Part shown: positions 54,865 to 63,507 of the stretch, piece by piece
How positions within the stretch are numbered: position 1 is the stretch's first letter
Layout of the letters: each line of letters begins with the position of its first letter
Source: Parcubacteria group bacterium
GTDB lineage: Bacteria; Patescibacteria; Paceibacteria; UBA9973; UBA2103
NCBI GenBank assembly: GCA_028286605.1
Contig: JAQBRE010000007.1
Span: 57,524-121,523, forward strand
DNA length: 64,000 bases
Reading direction: 5' to 3'
Made by a program: the position numbers and the translations under genes
The notes under the pieces: generated by a model
What the model was told of the DNA's origin: nothing
Database searches by the model: none
What the model saw: the letters and a program-made list of their open reading frames with translations, nothing else

Positions 54865-54923
54865 ATAATTTCTTTATCTTTTGTTTAAATAGTTTTGACC
54901 ACTCATTTCGTATGCTTTCATAC

Positions 54924-54997
54924 AGCTGGCGATCCTGGTGGTGGGCACACCCTGACATGTGATGCCCGAGGATTCGATTTCTTCCGCCAGCACAGAA
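54924..54997 (+). ncRNA. candidate structured small RNA after rpoC
   Basis: Four nested stems form one rod: GCTGGCG/CGCCAGC (54925-54931 with 54985-54991), ATCCT/AGGAT (54932-54936 with 54969-54973), GGGCA/TGCCC (54943-54947 with 54963-54967) and CAC/GTG at the tip. A TTGACC at 54895-54900 with TCATAC 17 nt later lies just upstream. It lacks the SRP apical loop. Function unknown. Confidence 0.45.
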
Positions 54998-55003
54998 TAT
55001 TGA

Positions 55004-55103
55004 TTGACATGAATTTCGAAAAGGAATACTATTTATGAGTCAGGGTGGTCTATATTTTATAGATTCGCATGAAGGAAAACGGCCAAGAGGCCGTTTTCCT
55101 TTT
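55004..55103 (+). ncRNA. promoter-terminator pair, candidate small transcript
   Basis: TTGACA (55004-55009), exactly 17 nt, TACTAT (55027-55032), then about 35 nt and the terminator AAGGAAAACGGCC/GGCCGTTTTCCTT with TTTT (55072-55103). The predicted RNA is about 65 nt and contains CTATA..TATAG. No plausible ORF fits between start and terminator. Confidence 0.45.
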
Positions 55104-55106
55104 GCA

Positions 55107-55155
55107 GACACAATAAAAAGGAAAGGGCCCGTCGCATTATGCGTCGGGTCCTTTG
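55107..55155 (-). terminator. terminator of the 60-aa minus-strand gene
   Basis: On the minus strand AAAGGACCCGACGCAT pairs with ATGCGACGGGCCCTTT, followed by CCTTTTTA. Confidence 0.8.
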
Positions 55156-55171
55156 GCGTTGGCGACGGGGC

Positions 55172-55354
55172 TTACCCGTTGCCGCAGTATTGGTTGTAGG
55201 CGTTTTTCGCTGCCGCATCCTTCTTAAGATGAAGACCGTCGCAGACGTTGGAGGTCTTGGACAGGGTAGTGCAGGCCGTATCAAATACGCCAAACACAAG
55301 AACAGCAGCGACAGTAGACGCAACCAGATAGCCCCGATGTTTCCACGTAATCAT
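55172..55354 (-). CDS. 60-aa exported orphan, SD-led
   Basis: Not recognised. A short basic start (MITWKHRGY) and a hydrophobic helix (about 9-27) with FDTAC at its end resemble a signal peptide, perhaps a lipoprotein signal, though the lipobox is imperfect. The mature part is about 30 residues with two further cysteines (NVCDGLHL, NQYCGNG). GGGGA on the minus strand lies about 7 nt before ATG, the SD-led pattern. It has its own terminator. Confidence 0.65.
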   Translation of the reverse strand: MITWKHRGYLVASTVAAVLVFGVFDTACTTLSKTSNVCDGLHLKKDAAAKNAYNQYCGNG

Positions 55355-55492
55355 GACGTTTCCCCTAAGAACAACAAGTGCCGGAAAATTCCGGCTCCTC
55401 ACCATATTCTCATAGTTATTGTGAAAATTCAAAGCCGAATAGTGCGCTTTTGGCAGGGCGTTCATAACTCCTTGCCGGCTTCATGAACGGGT

Positions 55493-55498
55493 GTAGAG
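55493..55498 (+). promoter_or_regulatory. -10 box of the 30-aa gene
   Basis: TAGAGT with TTGCCG 16 nt upstream. A 5' UTR of about 45 nt with GGAG 7 nt before ATG follows. Confidence 0.5.
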
Positions 55499-55550
55499 TG
55501 ATTGAGCAGAGAGCCAGCACCCGCTGGATGTCAACGCATGGAGAAGCCCT

Positions 55551-55643
55551 ATGAAACTTCACGGCTCGTCTCATCTGTCGACCGCTTCGCCCATGGCCGC
55601 CCTCCTCAGCCACCTGATCCAGAAGGCCGCCGGCGCCGCCTGA
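55551..55643 (+). CDS. 30-aa peptide, SD-led, TGA stop
   Basis: A tiny frame beginning MKLHGSSHLS and ending LIQKAAGAA. It is amphipathic with a possible short helix (MAALLSHLIQKAAGAA). It is supported by a promoter, an SD (GGAG at 55540-55543) and a downstream terminator, but by nothing in its sequence. It shares SD-led form and TGA stop with the orphans at 39350 and 47228. Confidence 0.45.
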   Translation: MKLHGSSHLSTASPMAALLSHLIQKAAGAA

Positions 55644-55708
55644 CGACATCGCGGTCAACAACAAGGGCCGCTCCTTTCATCAACAGCCTCTTTTCGGAGG
55701 CCACAACT

Positions 55709-55754
55709 AATCCCCGCCGCTAGACAGAGTCTGGTGGTGGGGGTTTCGTTTTTT
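55709..55754 (+). terminator. terminator before dnaG
   Basis: AATCCCCGCC pairs with GGTGGGGGTT (one G-T and one bulge); CGTTTTTT follows. Confidence 0.7.
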
Positions 55755-55789
55755 ATACGCAGATAGGTTTCTGGAGTAGAATGAGGGAA

Positions 55790-57499
55790 ATGGCAGGGGT
55801 AGATACCGTACAGCAGGTGAAGGATAAGCTCTCTATCGTAGAGACTATTTCGCCATATGTGAAGCTCACCAAGGCGGGGAAGTACTATCGCGGCCTCTCA
55901 CCGTTCAATAAGGAAAAGACTCCATCCTTCTATGTGAACCCCGAGCGCGGTTCCTATTACTGTTTCTCTTCCGGGCAGGGAGGCGATCAGTTCACTTTTA
56001 TTGAGAAGATGGAGGGCGTGGACTTCAAGGGTGCGCTTAAGATTCTGGCTGAGAAAGCCGGCGTTGAAATCGTGTATTCCGGCAGCGCGGAAAATAAAGT
56101 ATCGAAAGATAAACTTGATAGATTACGCGAGGCGATGACGCATGCCGAAGCATACTTTGGCCGCGCGCTGGGTGATGGTACCGAAGCGTATAAATACGCG
56201 CGCGAGCGCGGCCTCACGCCGGAAACTATCGCTGCATGGAACTTGGGCTTGGCACCGGATGGCTGGCGCAGCCTGCTTGAAGCGCTTTCTGCAGAAGGGT
56301 TCACGCTGCCTGAGCTCACTGCCGCAGGCTTGGTTAAGGAAGCAGACGAGAAGCGCGGCACGTTCTATGACCGTTTCAGGAACCGCCTGATGTTTCCCAT
56401 TCGCGATAGTGCAGGACGCACGGTGGCCTTCACGGGCCGCGCCCTGGCTAAGGATGACCAGGCGAAGTATCTGAACTCGCCCGAGACCGACTTGTTCAAG
56501 AAGTCTGAAGTGCTCTTCGGCATGGATAGAGCCAAGGACGCGATACGTCAGCGCGGGTTCGCCATACTGGTGGAAGGGCAGTTCGATCTAGTCCTGCTGC
56601 ATCAGGCCGGCTTCACCAATACCATCGCGCTTTCCGGTACCGCGCTTTCAAGCCAGCACCTTTCGCTTATCAAGCGGTATGCCGATAACCTGATGCTCTG
56701 CCTGGATGCAGACCGTGCCGGCCTCGCTGCCTCGGCCAAGAACGCGCGTGCCGCGCTCCTTTCCGGCATGCGTGTGAAAGCCGTGCGGTTGCCGGATGGA
56801 AAGGATCCTGCGGATGTCGTTAGCGAAGACGCAAAGGTATTCACCACGCTCGTGCAGGATGCCAAGAGCATTATCGAATTCTTCCTTGCTGTGCTTTCTT
56901 CGCAGGAAAAGGACGAGACACGCTTGCTGCGCGCCGTGGAGGGAATCGTGCTTCCGTTGGTTGTGGCGGTGAAAAGTCCGCTGGAGCAGAACCGGTTCGT
57001 CGACATTATCGCGCGCGCCGTGAACTCAACGCCGGAAGCCGTGCGCAAGGCGCTCCCGAAGATAGAGGTGGCACCCGAAGAACGAGTAGAGGGTATCGGG
57101 GAAGTCCGTAAGAGCGTGCTCGCTGGCGCGTCTCCATCTTCATCGGTTCTTGAGGTTCGCCGTGCAATGGTGCTAGCGGTTATGCAGGCATATGCCGAAA
57201 CCCCTCTTGCCGAGAGGCTAAAAACCGAGTATATTCGTATTACAGGCGCTGACGATTCGCTGGATTTACCAGTGGACGAGCGAGCCCTTTTTGAGGCGGG
57301 ACTCACCTACGGGGAGACGCCGGATCAGAGTGCGGGCGATGAATTGCTCCAAATGTTCGAATATACGGTCCTTTCGGCGCAACTGCGCGACGCTACCCAA
57401 GCGCTCCGTTCAGCAGAAGCCGCGAACGACGATGAAGCCATGACCGAAGCGATGCGCACATTTCGCGAACTTTCCGCCCGGATGGCCTCCTTCAACTAG
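55790..57499 (+). CDS. dnaG: DNA primase without zinc ligands
   Basis: 569 aa. It makes RNA primers for replication. The N-terminal zinc-ribbon fold is recognisable (YYRGLSPFNKEKTPSFYVNP, then SYYCFSSGQGGDQFTF) but three of four zinc ligands are replaced: CPFH is SPFN, and CFGC is CFSS. The catalytic Toprim core keeps GRALAKDDQAKYLNSPET, ILVEGQFDLVLLHQAGF (the Glu), and LCLDADRAGLAA. The C-terminal helicase-binding region is short. ATG 55790 is preferred to 55781 because TAGAAT (55777-55782) ends 7 nt before it. rpoD follows by 38 nt, the classic order. Confidence 0.95.
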   Translation: MAGVDTVQQVKDKLSIVETISPYVKLTKAGKYYRGLSPFNKEKTPSFYVNPERGSYYCFSSGQGGDQFTFIEKMEGVDFKGALKILAEKAGVEIVYSGSAENKVSKDKLDRLREAMTHAEAYFGRALGDGTEAYKYARERGLTPETIAAWNLGLAPDGWRSLLEALSAEGFTLPELTAAGLVKEADEKRGTFYDRFRNRLMFPIRDSAGRTVAFTGRALAKDDQAKYLNSPETDLFKKSEVLFGMDRAKDAIRQRGFAILVEGQFDLVLLHQAGFTNTIALSGTALSSQHLSLIKRYADNLMLCLDADRAGLAASAKNARAALLSGMRVKAVRLPDGKDPADVVSEDAKVFTTLVQDAKSIIEFFLAVLSSQEKDETRLLRAVEGIVLPLVVAVKSPLEQNRFVDIIARAVNSTPEAVRKALPKIEVAPEERVEGIGEVRKSVLAGASPSSSVLEVRRAMVLAVMQAYAETPLAERLKTEYIRITGADDSLDLPVDERALFEAGLTYGETPDQSAGDELLQMFEYTVLSAQLRDATQALRSAEAANDDEAMTEAMRTFRELSARMASFN

Positions 57500-57537
57500 T
57501 TTTCATATTTCAGATATTTATCCATATCTATTCCCCT

Positions 57538-58848
<1,311 letters not shown>

Positions 58849-58854
58849 AAATTA

Positions 58855-59202
58855 ATGAGCAACTTCCCTACGAGTCTAAAAAGTTCTACAGATGATCAAC
58901 TCTGGGATTATATAAACAATTCTAGTCCTCAGTTTGGCTCTCTCGCTTCAGATGAATTAACGCGCCGCTCACTAAAAGAACTCACAGAATCTCTAGAAAA
59001 ATCGAGTAGCTCAACGGACAGATACAATAAAGCACTTTTCTTTCTCACATTCCAATTATTTGTCATTGGTCTGATGCAGCTTATTCTCTTCTCAATAACT
59101 CTCCCAGGAATACCAGGCTGGGCACGAATTGTAGGTACAATAATGGTAGCTGGAGCAATTATTGTGATTCTTGCCTTTTCAAGAAAGAAATTTCTGACAT
59201 AA
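58855..59202 (+). CDS. 115-aa two-helix membrane protein
   Basis: Not recognised. A soluble, Ser-rich N-terminal half with DELTRRSLKELTESLEKSSS, which may be a short coiled coil, precedes two transmembrane helices (about 57-83 and 87-107). It begins 6 nt after the rpoD stop and marks the start of an AT-rich stretch with different codon use, so it may be acquired. Confidence 0.65.
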   Translation: MSNFPTSLKSSTDDQLWDYINNSSPQFGSLASDELTRRSLKELTESLEKSSSSTDRYNKALFFLTFQLFVIGLMQLILFSITLPGIPGWARIVGTIMVAGAIIVILAFSRKKFLT

Positions 59203-59298
59203 ACTCCTAAAAGGAATCTTGAAAGGCGGTTTTTTACAAGTAATTACTTGTGTTTAACTTGGCTCTGACTTTATATATATTTCAGTTACTATGCAGGT

Positions 59299-60264
59299 AT
59301 GGCTAATCTATTTCGAATTACCGCCAGTAATCCTGAGGCATACCAACACTATATAGATACCATTGAACGTGGGTTTTCACTGGATTCTATTAGGGAATAC
59401 TTATCTGAAAGACAATATGATGCACTAAACGCGATTTATGCTGAAAATCCAATACGCGCTTGGGGAGCAACTCCTGGAGATGGAAACATTCGCACTTGGG
59501 AACAGATGGAACTTCGTGATCCAATACTCATTTATCGAAAGGGTAATTTTGAATACTTTGCCGCTGTAACATTTAAGATACATAACCCAGAACTTGCTAA
59601 ACACTTGTGGAAAACGAACAGTGAAGGCGAAACTTGGGAATATATCTATTTCTTAGACAATCTTACTGAAATTTCAGTGCCAGTTAAAATTTTCAATCAG
59701 TTATTGGGATATTCAGAGAACTTCTTTCCTTATGGGTTTGCGGCAACTCATGAGGATAAGATTAAATATCTTGAGGATCAGTACACTTCAATAAATGCTT
59801 TTTTAAATTACCTTAGTGAAGGGAAATGGGTTGAGCATGAGAAGGCAATTCCAGAGAAAGTTAAAAAAGATATAATTGAAGATCGACTTACTAGACAAAT
59901 TGGAAATGTGTCGATATTGGAGGCGAATCTAGAGAATCTGCTTGTTAAAGATATCGAAGCAATTGAAGATGGCCTTAAGCTTGTTGATAGACAACTTGAT
60001 ACTAGGGAAGTTGGTAGACTTGATCTTTTATGTGAAGACAGAAATGGTGATTTGGTTGTGGTCGAATTGAAACGTGGTGCGGCTGGACAATCAATTATTG
60101 ATCAGACTCAGCGTTATATGGGTTGGATCATGTCTCACAAAGCTGAACCAAATCAAAAAGTCAGAGGGATAATTGTTGTCGGTACTAGAGATACGGCACT
60201 GGAATATGCAGTAAAAGCGAACCCAATGATGCAAGTGAAAGCTTTTACCGTCACCGTCCAATAG
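59299..60264 (+). CDS. EVE-like domain fused to NucS-like nuclease
   Basis: 321 aa. The C-terminal part (about 195-321) resembles the NucS/DUF91 PD-(D/E)xK nuclease: EDRLTRQIGNVSILEANLENL, then EVGRLDLLCEDRNGDLVVVE with the Asp, and ELKRG giving the ExK, followed by DQTQRYMGWIMSH. The first 150 residues (RAWGATPGDGNIRTWEQM, DPILIYRKGNFEYFAAV, LWKTNSEGETWEYIYFL) look like an EVE/PUA-type domain, which in known cases reads modified bases. This order would suit a modification-dependent restriction enzyme, which is an inference. AT-rich. TACTAT (59287-59292) ends 6 nt before ATG. Confidence 0.65.
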   Translation: MANLFRITASNPEAYQHYIDTIERGFSLDSIREYLSERQYDALNAIYAENPIRAWGATPGDGNIRTWEQMELRDPILIYRKGNFEYFAAVTFKIHNPELAKHLWKTNSEGETWEYIYFLDNLTEISVPVKIFNQLLGYSENFFPYGFAATHEDKIKYLEDQYTSINAFLNYLSEGKWVEHEKAIPEKVKKDIIEDRLTRQIGNVSILEANLENLLVKDIEAIEDGLKLVDRQLDTREVGRLDLLCEDRNGDLVVVELKRGAAGQSIIDQTQRYMGWIMSHKAEPNQKVRGIIVVGTRDTALEYAVKANPMMQVKAFTVTVQ

Positions 60265-60388
60265 AGTCAGCTCCTCAAAGGTTACGCACCCTCTAGGCTT
60301 GCGTGCCAGCGGACAGAAGGTACGCTTACTTCATGAAGAGAGCTGTAGCTCTATTCTATTAGAGAAGCTTCACCTCACGACTCTCCTT

Positions 60389-60598
60389 ATGCAATTTACG
60401 GATGAAAAAACTACTCGTTTCCTTAAGAAATGGACTCCAAGAGTCCTGGTCGCAGCTTCAGTCTACTTTCTCTTTCATTTCCTTTTCAATGATTATTTCC
60501 AAGTAGATCCCTACGGCAACGGTGCTTTCGGATATACATTGTGCGCCACGTTCCTCACCCTCTACTACCTATGGAAAAAGAGAACGGATACAAAGTAG
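60389..60598 (+). CDS. 69-aa membrane protein
   Basis: Not recognised. Two hydrophobic segments (about 18-37 and 46-62) and a short basic tail. ATG 60389 is a guess; a longer frame from 60299 gives a non-hydrophobic extension without matching features. The 3' end overlaps the next gene by 28 nt, suggesting translational coupling of the two small membrane proteins. Confidence 0.5.
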   Translation: MQFTDEKTTRFLKKWTPRVLVAASVYFLFHFLFNDYFQVDPYGNGAFGYTLCATFLTLYYLWKKRTDTK

Positions 60599-60825
60599 CG
60601 GCAATTTTCTTAGTGGTAGTGCTTTTCTTTCTTAACTATCAGTATCAGAAGCAAAAACAGGTGCTCCAAGACTATAAATCTGCATTGGATGACGCTAACA
60701 GCAATATTGATGATGCAAATTCTGAGATTGAAGATGCACAAGGAAACGCATGGAGCGACTATGACAGTATGGGTTCTGCGCTCGATAACTTAACAACGAT
60801 TGATAGCGTTCCGAATCCAGACTAG
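60571..60825 (+). CDS. 84-aa membrane protein with coiled coil
   Basis: Not recognised. An N-terminal helix (about 8-26) is followed by a polar helix with Asp/Asn-rich repeats (DDANSNIDDANSEIEDAQGN). It may be extracytoplasmic. It overlaps the preceding gene and ends 3 nt before the next start, so it lies in an operon of small envelope proteins. Confidence 0.55.
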   Translation: MEKENGYKVAAIFLVVVLFFLNYQYQKQKQVLQDYKSALDDANSNIDDANSEIEDAQGNAWSDYDSMGSALDNLTTIDSVPNPD

Positions 60826-60828
60826 CTT

Positions 60829-61179
60829 ATGGAACCTACCCCTCGCCCTTGGTATAAAAAGAAACGCTATCTGATCCCGCTCGCAAGTCTCGGCTTGTAT
60901 GGAGCAGCACTCGCAAGCAGTGGCCCCAGTGCTCCTGCGGCACAAGCACCTGTTCAGGAAGTAACTCCTGTACAGGTCCAAACATCTACTCAATCACAAG
61001 ATGCGAACACCCTTTCCCATGACTCCACCTATACCAATGTCTCAGGTAATACCGTTCCATCTCCGGTTCACTTGAATACCTGCACGGGCAGCGCAATTTG
61101 TGGGGATGGCACTTGTAGCTTCAGTCAGCATCGACAGGGTACCTGTTCGCACCATGGGGGAGTAGCTGAGTGGTTATAG
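60829..61179 (+). CDS. DUF3761-like exported protein
   Basis: 116 aa. A hydrophobic segment (about 13-33) after a basic start, an Ala/Pro/Gln linker, and a C-terminal motif CGDGTCSFSQHRQGTCSHHG ending in GVAEWL, which matches the pattern of DUF3761 (Cys/His-rich, function unknown). It is likely to be exported and disulfide- or metal-bonded. Co-transcribed with the preceding two small genes. Confidence 0.7.
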   Translation: MEPTPRPWYKKKRYLIPLASLGLYGAALASSGPSAPAAQAPVQEVTPVQVQTSTQSQDANTLSHDSTYTNVSGNTVPSPVHLNTCTGSAICGDGTCSFSQHRQGTCSHHGGVAEWL

Positions 61180-61210
61180 ACTTAACAAGAAAGCATACAC
61201 ATAAATCACT

Positions 61211-62323
61211 ATGTATAATCTTCTCAAGAATCAAATCTCCATGACCGGCTATGCTAGTTTTGTTGTCCCGTTTTTCTTTTTGCTAGTATTTTCTACTCCA
61301 AGTGCCTTTGCTTCAAGTTGTACTAGATATGGGAACACCACGATGTGCGACGATGGCACGAGCTACACCCAATACGGAAATACGATAATGGGCAACGATG
61401 GCACGAGCTACACCCAATATGGGAACACCTTAATGGGTAGTAATGGAACTAGTTATACGAGATACGGAAATACCACAATGGGTAGCGATGGTTCAAGTTA
61501 CACCCAGTATGGAAATACAATAATGGGTAATGATGGATCAAGTTATACAACCTACGGAAATACCACAATGGGTAGTGGAGGAGGAAATATTTTCAATAGC
61601 TGTCCTTCGAACTCATCTTATAACTATTCAACTGGAAAATGTTCTTGCTCATCTGGTTATACAGCCAATTATAATAAGACAGGTTGTATATACGGCGCAG
61701 CCTACAACTATATTCCTCCTGTGAATCCAATCTGTGGGCTTAATTCTTACTACGACGGTGTCTCGTCATGTAAATGTAATTCTGGTTACGCAATTGGTAA
61801 TAGTGGATCTTGTGTTGCGATAAATCAAGTTTGTCAAAGTAAATATGGTTTGAATTCATACGGAAGTGGACTTTCTTGCTATTGCTCAACAGGTTATCAA
61901 TGGAACAGCTCTCAGACATCTTGCATAGCAACTCCTGTTCAATCTTCAAGGGTAAACACGACAGCAATACCCCCGACAGGCACAAATTGTTCAGTATACG
62001 GGAACGGCGCTGAAGCACATGGCGGTCTTTGCTATTGCTCAACAGGTTATCAATGGGATGCCACAGTTAATTCTTGTCTCGCTGGATATGGAATCTTTAC
62101 CAGAAACTTGAATATCGGATCAACAGGTAAAGAGGTAGTGAATCTAAAAAACCTATTGGCAATTAGGGGTCTGTATACCGGACTGGTAAGTACCCCCTAT
62201 GACAAAAATACAGCAGCGGCCGTCAGCTTGTATCAAGCACTCCACTATCTCCCATTAACAGGAACGGTTGGGCCACAAACAAAGGCTGCACTTAACAAAT
62301 CCAGTTTTAGAACGAGTTACTAA
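61211..62323 (+). CDS. secreted repeat protein with peptidoglycan-binding domain
   Basis: 370 aa. A signal peptide (about 10-35) is followed by six tandem 15-residue repeats of the type YGNTxMGxDGTSYTQ (residues about 38-125), three Cys-rich EGF-like modules (YNYSTGKCSCSSGY, SSCKCNSGYAIG, LSCYCSTGYQWN), and a C-terminal PG_binding_1 domain (about 298-365, NIGSTGKEVVNLKNLLAIRG). The order suggests a wall-attached surface protein. The start may be 61211 or ATG 61241. AT-rich. Confidence 0.8.
   Translation: MYNLLKNQISMTGYASFVVPFFFLLVFSTPSAFASSCTRYGNTTMCDDGTSYTQYGNTIMGNDGTSYTQYGNTLMGSNGTSYTRYGNTTMGSDGSSYTQYGNTIMGNDGSSYTTYGNTTMGSGGGNIFNSCPSNSSYNYSTGKCSCSSGYTANYNKTGCIYGAAYNYIPPVNPICGLNSYYDGVSSCKCNSGYAIGNSGSCVAINQVCQSKYGLNSYGSGLSCYCSTGYQWNSSQTSCIATPVQSSRVNTTAIPPTGTNCSVYGNGAEAHGGLCYCSTGYQWDATVNSCLAGYGIFTRNLNIGSTGKEVVNLKNLLAIRGLYTGLVSTPYDKNTAAAVSLYQALHYLPLTGTVGPQTKAALNKSSFRTSY
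61324..61590 (+). repeat. six tandem 45-bp repeats in the secreted protein
   Basis: Each unit encodes YGNTxMGxDGxSYTx. Units have third-position and conservative differences (for example N/S/D and T/S), so the array is not recent but in frame. Confidence 0.8.
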
Positions 62324-62351
62324 ATCTCGGTTGTATCGTAGCAAATAAATT

Positions 62352-62987
62352 ATGGCAGACCCGTTGATTAAAAAACTTGAACTAGAGCAACGTCAGAAAA
62401 ATGCTAATCAAGCAGGGTCGCTTTTCAATACCACTCAGTTTGAGGTTAAAAAAGAAAGAGTCGCCGCGGCAGAAAGAGTTGGTTGGTTTGCTGCCGCAAC
62501 AATCTCATTGAGTTTTACGTTAATTGGGTATTTGTTTTCAAATGGCTCAGCGCAGCATATTCTCTCTGAAGAAATTTTTATAAATACTCCACTTGTTAAT
62601 ATTCTCATTATTGGATGGATGTGTTTGCTGCTTTCAGTTCTTGCAAGCCTTTTGGTCAGATTGTGGAGTGCATTACATTTAAATTACAATTCGGCATATC
62701 ACTGGTCATCTGAAAATAGAAAATCGAAGGAGGTGGCCCTTGAAGCTATAGCATCAGGGATGGTTTTTATGTTTACAGATGCAGAAAACGATGAAGAAGC
62801 GAAGGAAAATGTTGAAGAGAGTAAAAAGAACTATGCGAAACTAGAGACAGATTTTCAGCACAGGTCAAAATTCTGGCTTAAGGCGCATAATTTCGCGCAA
62901 GCATTTGTATATGTGGGCGCGATGAGCGGCATATTACTTTTGTCGATTTTCCTTATGATAGTTACTTACAGGCTCACTTTTTCATAA
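62352..62987 (+). CDS. 211-aa membrane protein, unknown
   Basis: Not recognised. Three hydrophobic segments (about 43-65, 82-105, 182-204) separate a charged N-terminus (KKLELEQRQKNANQAG) from a middle helix rich in Glu and Lys (DAENDEEAKENVEESKKNY). The topology is reminiscent of SLATT-type effectors but no motif confirms that. TATCGT (62334-62339) ends 12 nt before the ATG. It ends the AT-rich region. Confidence 0.6.
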   Translation: MADPLIKKLELEQRQKNANQAGSLFNTTQFEVKKERVAAAERVGWFAAATISLSFTLIGYLFSNGSAQHILSEEIFINTPLVNILIIGWMCLLLSVLASLLVRLWSALHLNYNSAYHWSSENRKSKEVALEAIASGMVFMFTDAENDEEAKENVEESKKNYAKLETDFQHRSKFWLKAHNFAQAFVYVGAMSGILLLSIFLMIVTYRLTFS

Positions 62988-63016
62988 AGTTCTAATCGAT
63001 TCAAAGAGTTAGCTAT

Positions 63017-63475
63017 TTAGGATTGAGTTACATCAAATTCTTCTTTTGATAAACCCATAACCGACAACCTATTACCCCTCTGCAGTAGCGTCATATCCTT
63101 GAGGCGCGGGTCTTGCTTCATCTGCTCGAGCGTTACTGGTTGTTCTAACTTCTTCACGAAGGCGATGTCCACCAGATACCAGATCGGCTTTTCCTTGGTG
63201 GCTTTGGGGTCGTAGTAGGGACTTTTAGGATCAAACTGGGTCGGGTCGGGATACGCTTTGCTCGCCACCTTCGCTATGCCATACACGCCAGGAACAGGGC
63301 AGCTGGAGTGATAGAAGAGGACAGGGTCGCCGGGCCGCATACTATCGCGCATGAAGTTGCGGGCCGTGTAGTTGCGGACGCCGGTCCAGGCAGTCTTCTT
63401 GTCCTTCTTGAGGTCGTCGATGGAGTAGGTGGAGGGCTCGGATTTTACGAGCCAATATTTTGGTGATTCTTCCAT
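63017..63475 (-). CDS. EVE-domain protein
   Basis: 152 aa, a single EVE domain (thymocyte nuclear protein 1 type): YWLVKSEPSTYSIDDL, TAWTGVRNYTARNFMRDSMR, GDPVLFYHSSCPVPGVYGIA, and the C-terminal PVTLEQMKQDPRL and LLQRGNRLSVMGLSKEEF. EVE domains bind modified bases in DNA or RNA. It is isolated here but only 3 kb from an EVE-like nuclease. Base composition is core-like. The start is leaderless: TATAAT on the minus strand (63483-63488) ends 7 nt before ATG. Confidence 0.95.
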   Translation of the reverse strand: MEESPKYWLVKSEPSTYSIDDLKKDKKTAWTGVRNYTARNFMRDSMRPGDPVLFYHSSCPVPGVYGIAKVASKAYPDPTQFDPKSPYYDPKATKEKPIWYLVDIAFVKKLEQPVTLEQMKQDPRLKDMTLLQRGNRLSVMGLSKEEFDVTQS

Positions 63476-63482
63476 ATACCTG

Positions 63483-63501
63483 ATTATACGTACGATATGA
63501 T
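63483..63501. promoter_or_regulatory. divergent leaderless promoters, EVE protein / DUF2726 protein
   Basis: Minus strand TATAAT at 63483-63488 and plus strand TATGAT at 63496-63501, 7 and 6 nt from their ATGs. Confidence 0.65.
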
Positions 63502-63507
63502 TTAGTC

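Noticed and set aside
55021..55198. 54-codon frame starting MSQGGLYF
   Set aside because: It crosses two terminators and overlaps the minus-strand gene; it is more likely a chance frame behind a non-coding promoter.
61324..61590. CRISPR-like array
   Set aside because: The 45-bp units are tandem, in frame and without unique spacers; they encode protein repeats.
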